This document shows positions 63,045-64,000 of a DNA stretch of 64,000 nucleotides, piece by piece. The notes beneath the pieces were generated by a model. The model was not told where the DNA came from and did not search any database. It saw only the letters and a program-made list of their open reading frames with translations. The DNA lies in NCBI GenBank assembly GCA_003864495.1, contig ML133455.1, forward strand, positions 2,356,001 to 2,420,000, in the 5' to 3' direction. The position numbers and the translations under genes were made by a program. The stretch is from Nemopilema nomurai (Eukaryota > Cnidaria > Scyphozoa > Rhizostomeae > Rhizostomatidae). The stretch's first letter is position 1. Each line of letters opens with the position of its first letter.

Positions 63045-64000
63045 CTCACTGTACGGTGCAAGGAATTTGAGACTTGCTTTCGTGCCACAAGTTCTGTGAC
63101 GCAGCCAAATGAAAACTACTTCGGGTTTACTAACAAACAACACAAGCCTTTGTTACCCCTCTTTTATTAGAACGTACAAACACTAGAAGATGTGTCCTGC
63201 GAATACCACTCAGAAGGGCAAATACTGCACAGAGGTCCGGAACAAAGGCCCTGCCGACGCGCTTATGAATCTGTCAACCGGAGTTGAAGCCATGATCGGT
63301 ATAACCACCCTTTGTTTTTTAGAGGACTAGAAATTAAGAAACTGTAAACTATGGAGATTCCAAGTGTTTGTCTAAGGTTAATCGGTCCGTGAGAAAACGT
63401 CCTCGTGAAATAGCTAAACAAACTAGATGGGACAAGAGCTTTACTCATGCCGGAGATGAAGAATGACTTACCTCTTATGATCCAGCAGGGCCTTGCACCG
63501 GGCACATGTACAGCCCCTTATGGGTGCTTCCATCCAGCCTCGATTGAAGTCTGGTGATGTGTCCGCTTCCCACTCGATATTTCATGTTTACGTTTATGGT
63601 GAGTCACATCAAATTTCTTAATCGAAAGGCAAAGGGTGGAAGTAGGAGTTGGATTCCATCCTACGAGGCCGGTGATTTTTCGTGCAGACTTGTTTACTCA
63701 CACATATACATATTCCCACAACGATAAACCAACTTCAAATGAACTCTCTCCCTCTCCCCCCCCCTCTCCCTCTCTCTCTCTCCCCTCTCTCTCTCTCCCT
63801 CTCTCTCTCCCTTCATGTACAACAAATGAACAGCGACCTTAAATCTGGTAAGAGGCTGACATGCTGTAAAACGTGGTCTGAAAATGTTTCACAACTGTGA
63901 TAAAAACTTTTGGCGATTATTTTTCTCTTTAATATTTAATGATGAAAAGCTCTAAAGCCTTACCCTTCAGCTGTTTGCATTTCTTCAGATACTCCTACGA
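63045..64000. other. Right-end region without recognised gene
   Basis: This is upstream of the serine protease, so its promoter and 5' UTR may lie here. A pyrimidine-rich simple repeat occupies about 63748-63811. No coding sequence recognised. Confidence 0.45.
63748..63811 (+). repeat. CT-rich simple repeat
   Basis: Interrupted CT and CCCT tract, upstream of the serine protease gene on the opposite strand. Confidence 0.85.

Overview
The window is nuclear DNA from an invertebrate animal. It is AT-rich and intron-rich, splice sites are GT-AG, and the coding sequences resemble animal-only families (a polycystin-1-type receptor/channel, CARM1) as well as a pan-eukaryotic checkpoint gene (RAD17). 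An early-branching animal such as a cnidarian would fit, but nothing in the sequence fixes the species. There are no bacterial operons and no CRISPR array, and I saw no clear RNA genes.

Layout. (1) About 58-27190, plus strand: 35 exons of one very large polycystin-1-like gene whose 5' end lies outside the window. About 4,110 codons are present. The order is a PKD/REJ-type ectodomain module (A), a discoidin (F5/8 type C) domain, a PKD-like linker, a second PKD/REJ module (B) that is a diverged duplicate of A with almost the same exon plan, a stalk, a GPS cleavage motif, TM1, a PLAT domain, and ten more membrane segments ending in a polycystin-type channel. One base is missing in the PLAT exon, which breaks the frame. 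(2) 29602-40304, minus strand: RAD17, the checkpoint clamp loader, converging on the polycystin gene. Its 2.3-kb intron holds a decayed hAT transposase fragment with a 650-bp non-autonomous hAT element nested in it. (3) 40305-47352: about 7 kb of gene-poor, repeat-rich DNA. (4) 47353-56302, minus strand: a complete 17-exon CARM1 arginine methyltransferase gene. (5) 57938-63044, minus strand: a four-exon secreted chymotrypsin-fold serine protease with unusual substitutions. (6) The right end is simple-sequence DNA without a recognisable gene.

The four genes do not form a functional unit; they are ordinary neighbours. Exon models were built by hand from splice signals, reading phase and remembered family sequences. 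Every polycystin, CARM1 and protease junction is phase-consistent, apart from the PLAT break. RAD17 has one uncertain stretch near its 3' end (30217-30805). The most interesting material is the architecture and state of the polycystin gene: the intragenic module duplication, the inserted discoidin domain, an acidic insertion flanked by two furin-type sites in the channel ectodomain, an altered pore filter, and the single-base PLAT lesion.
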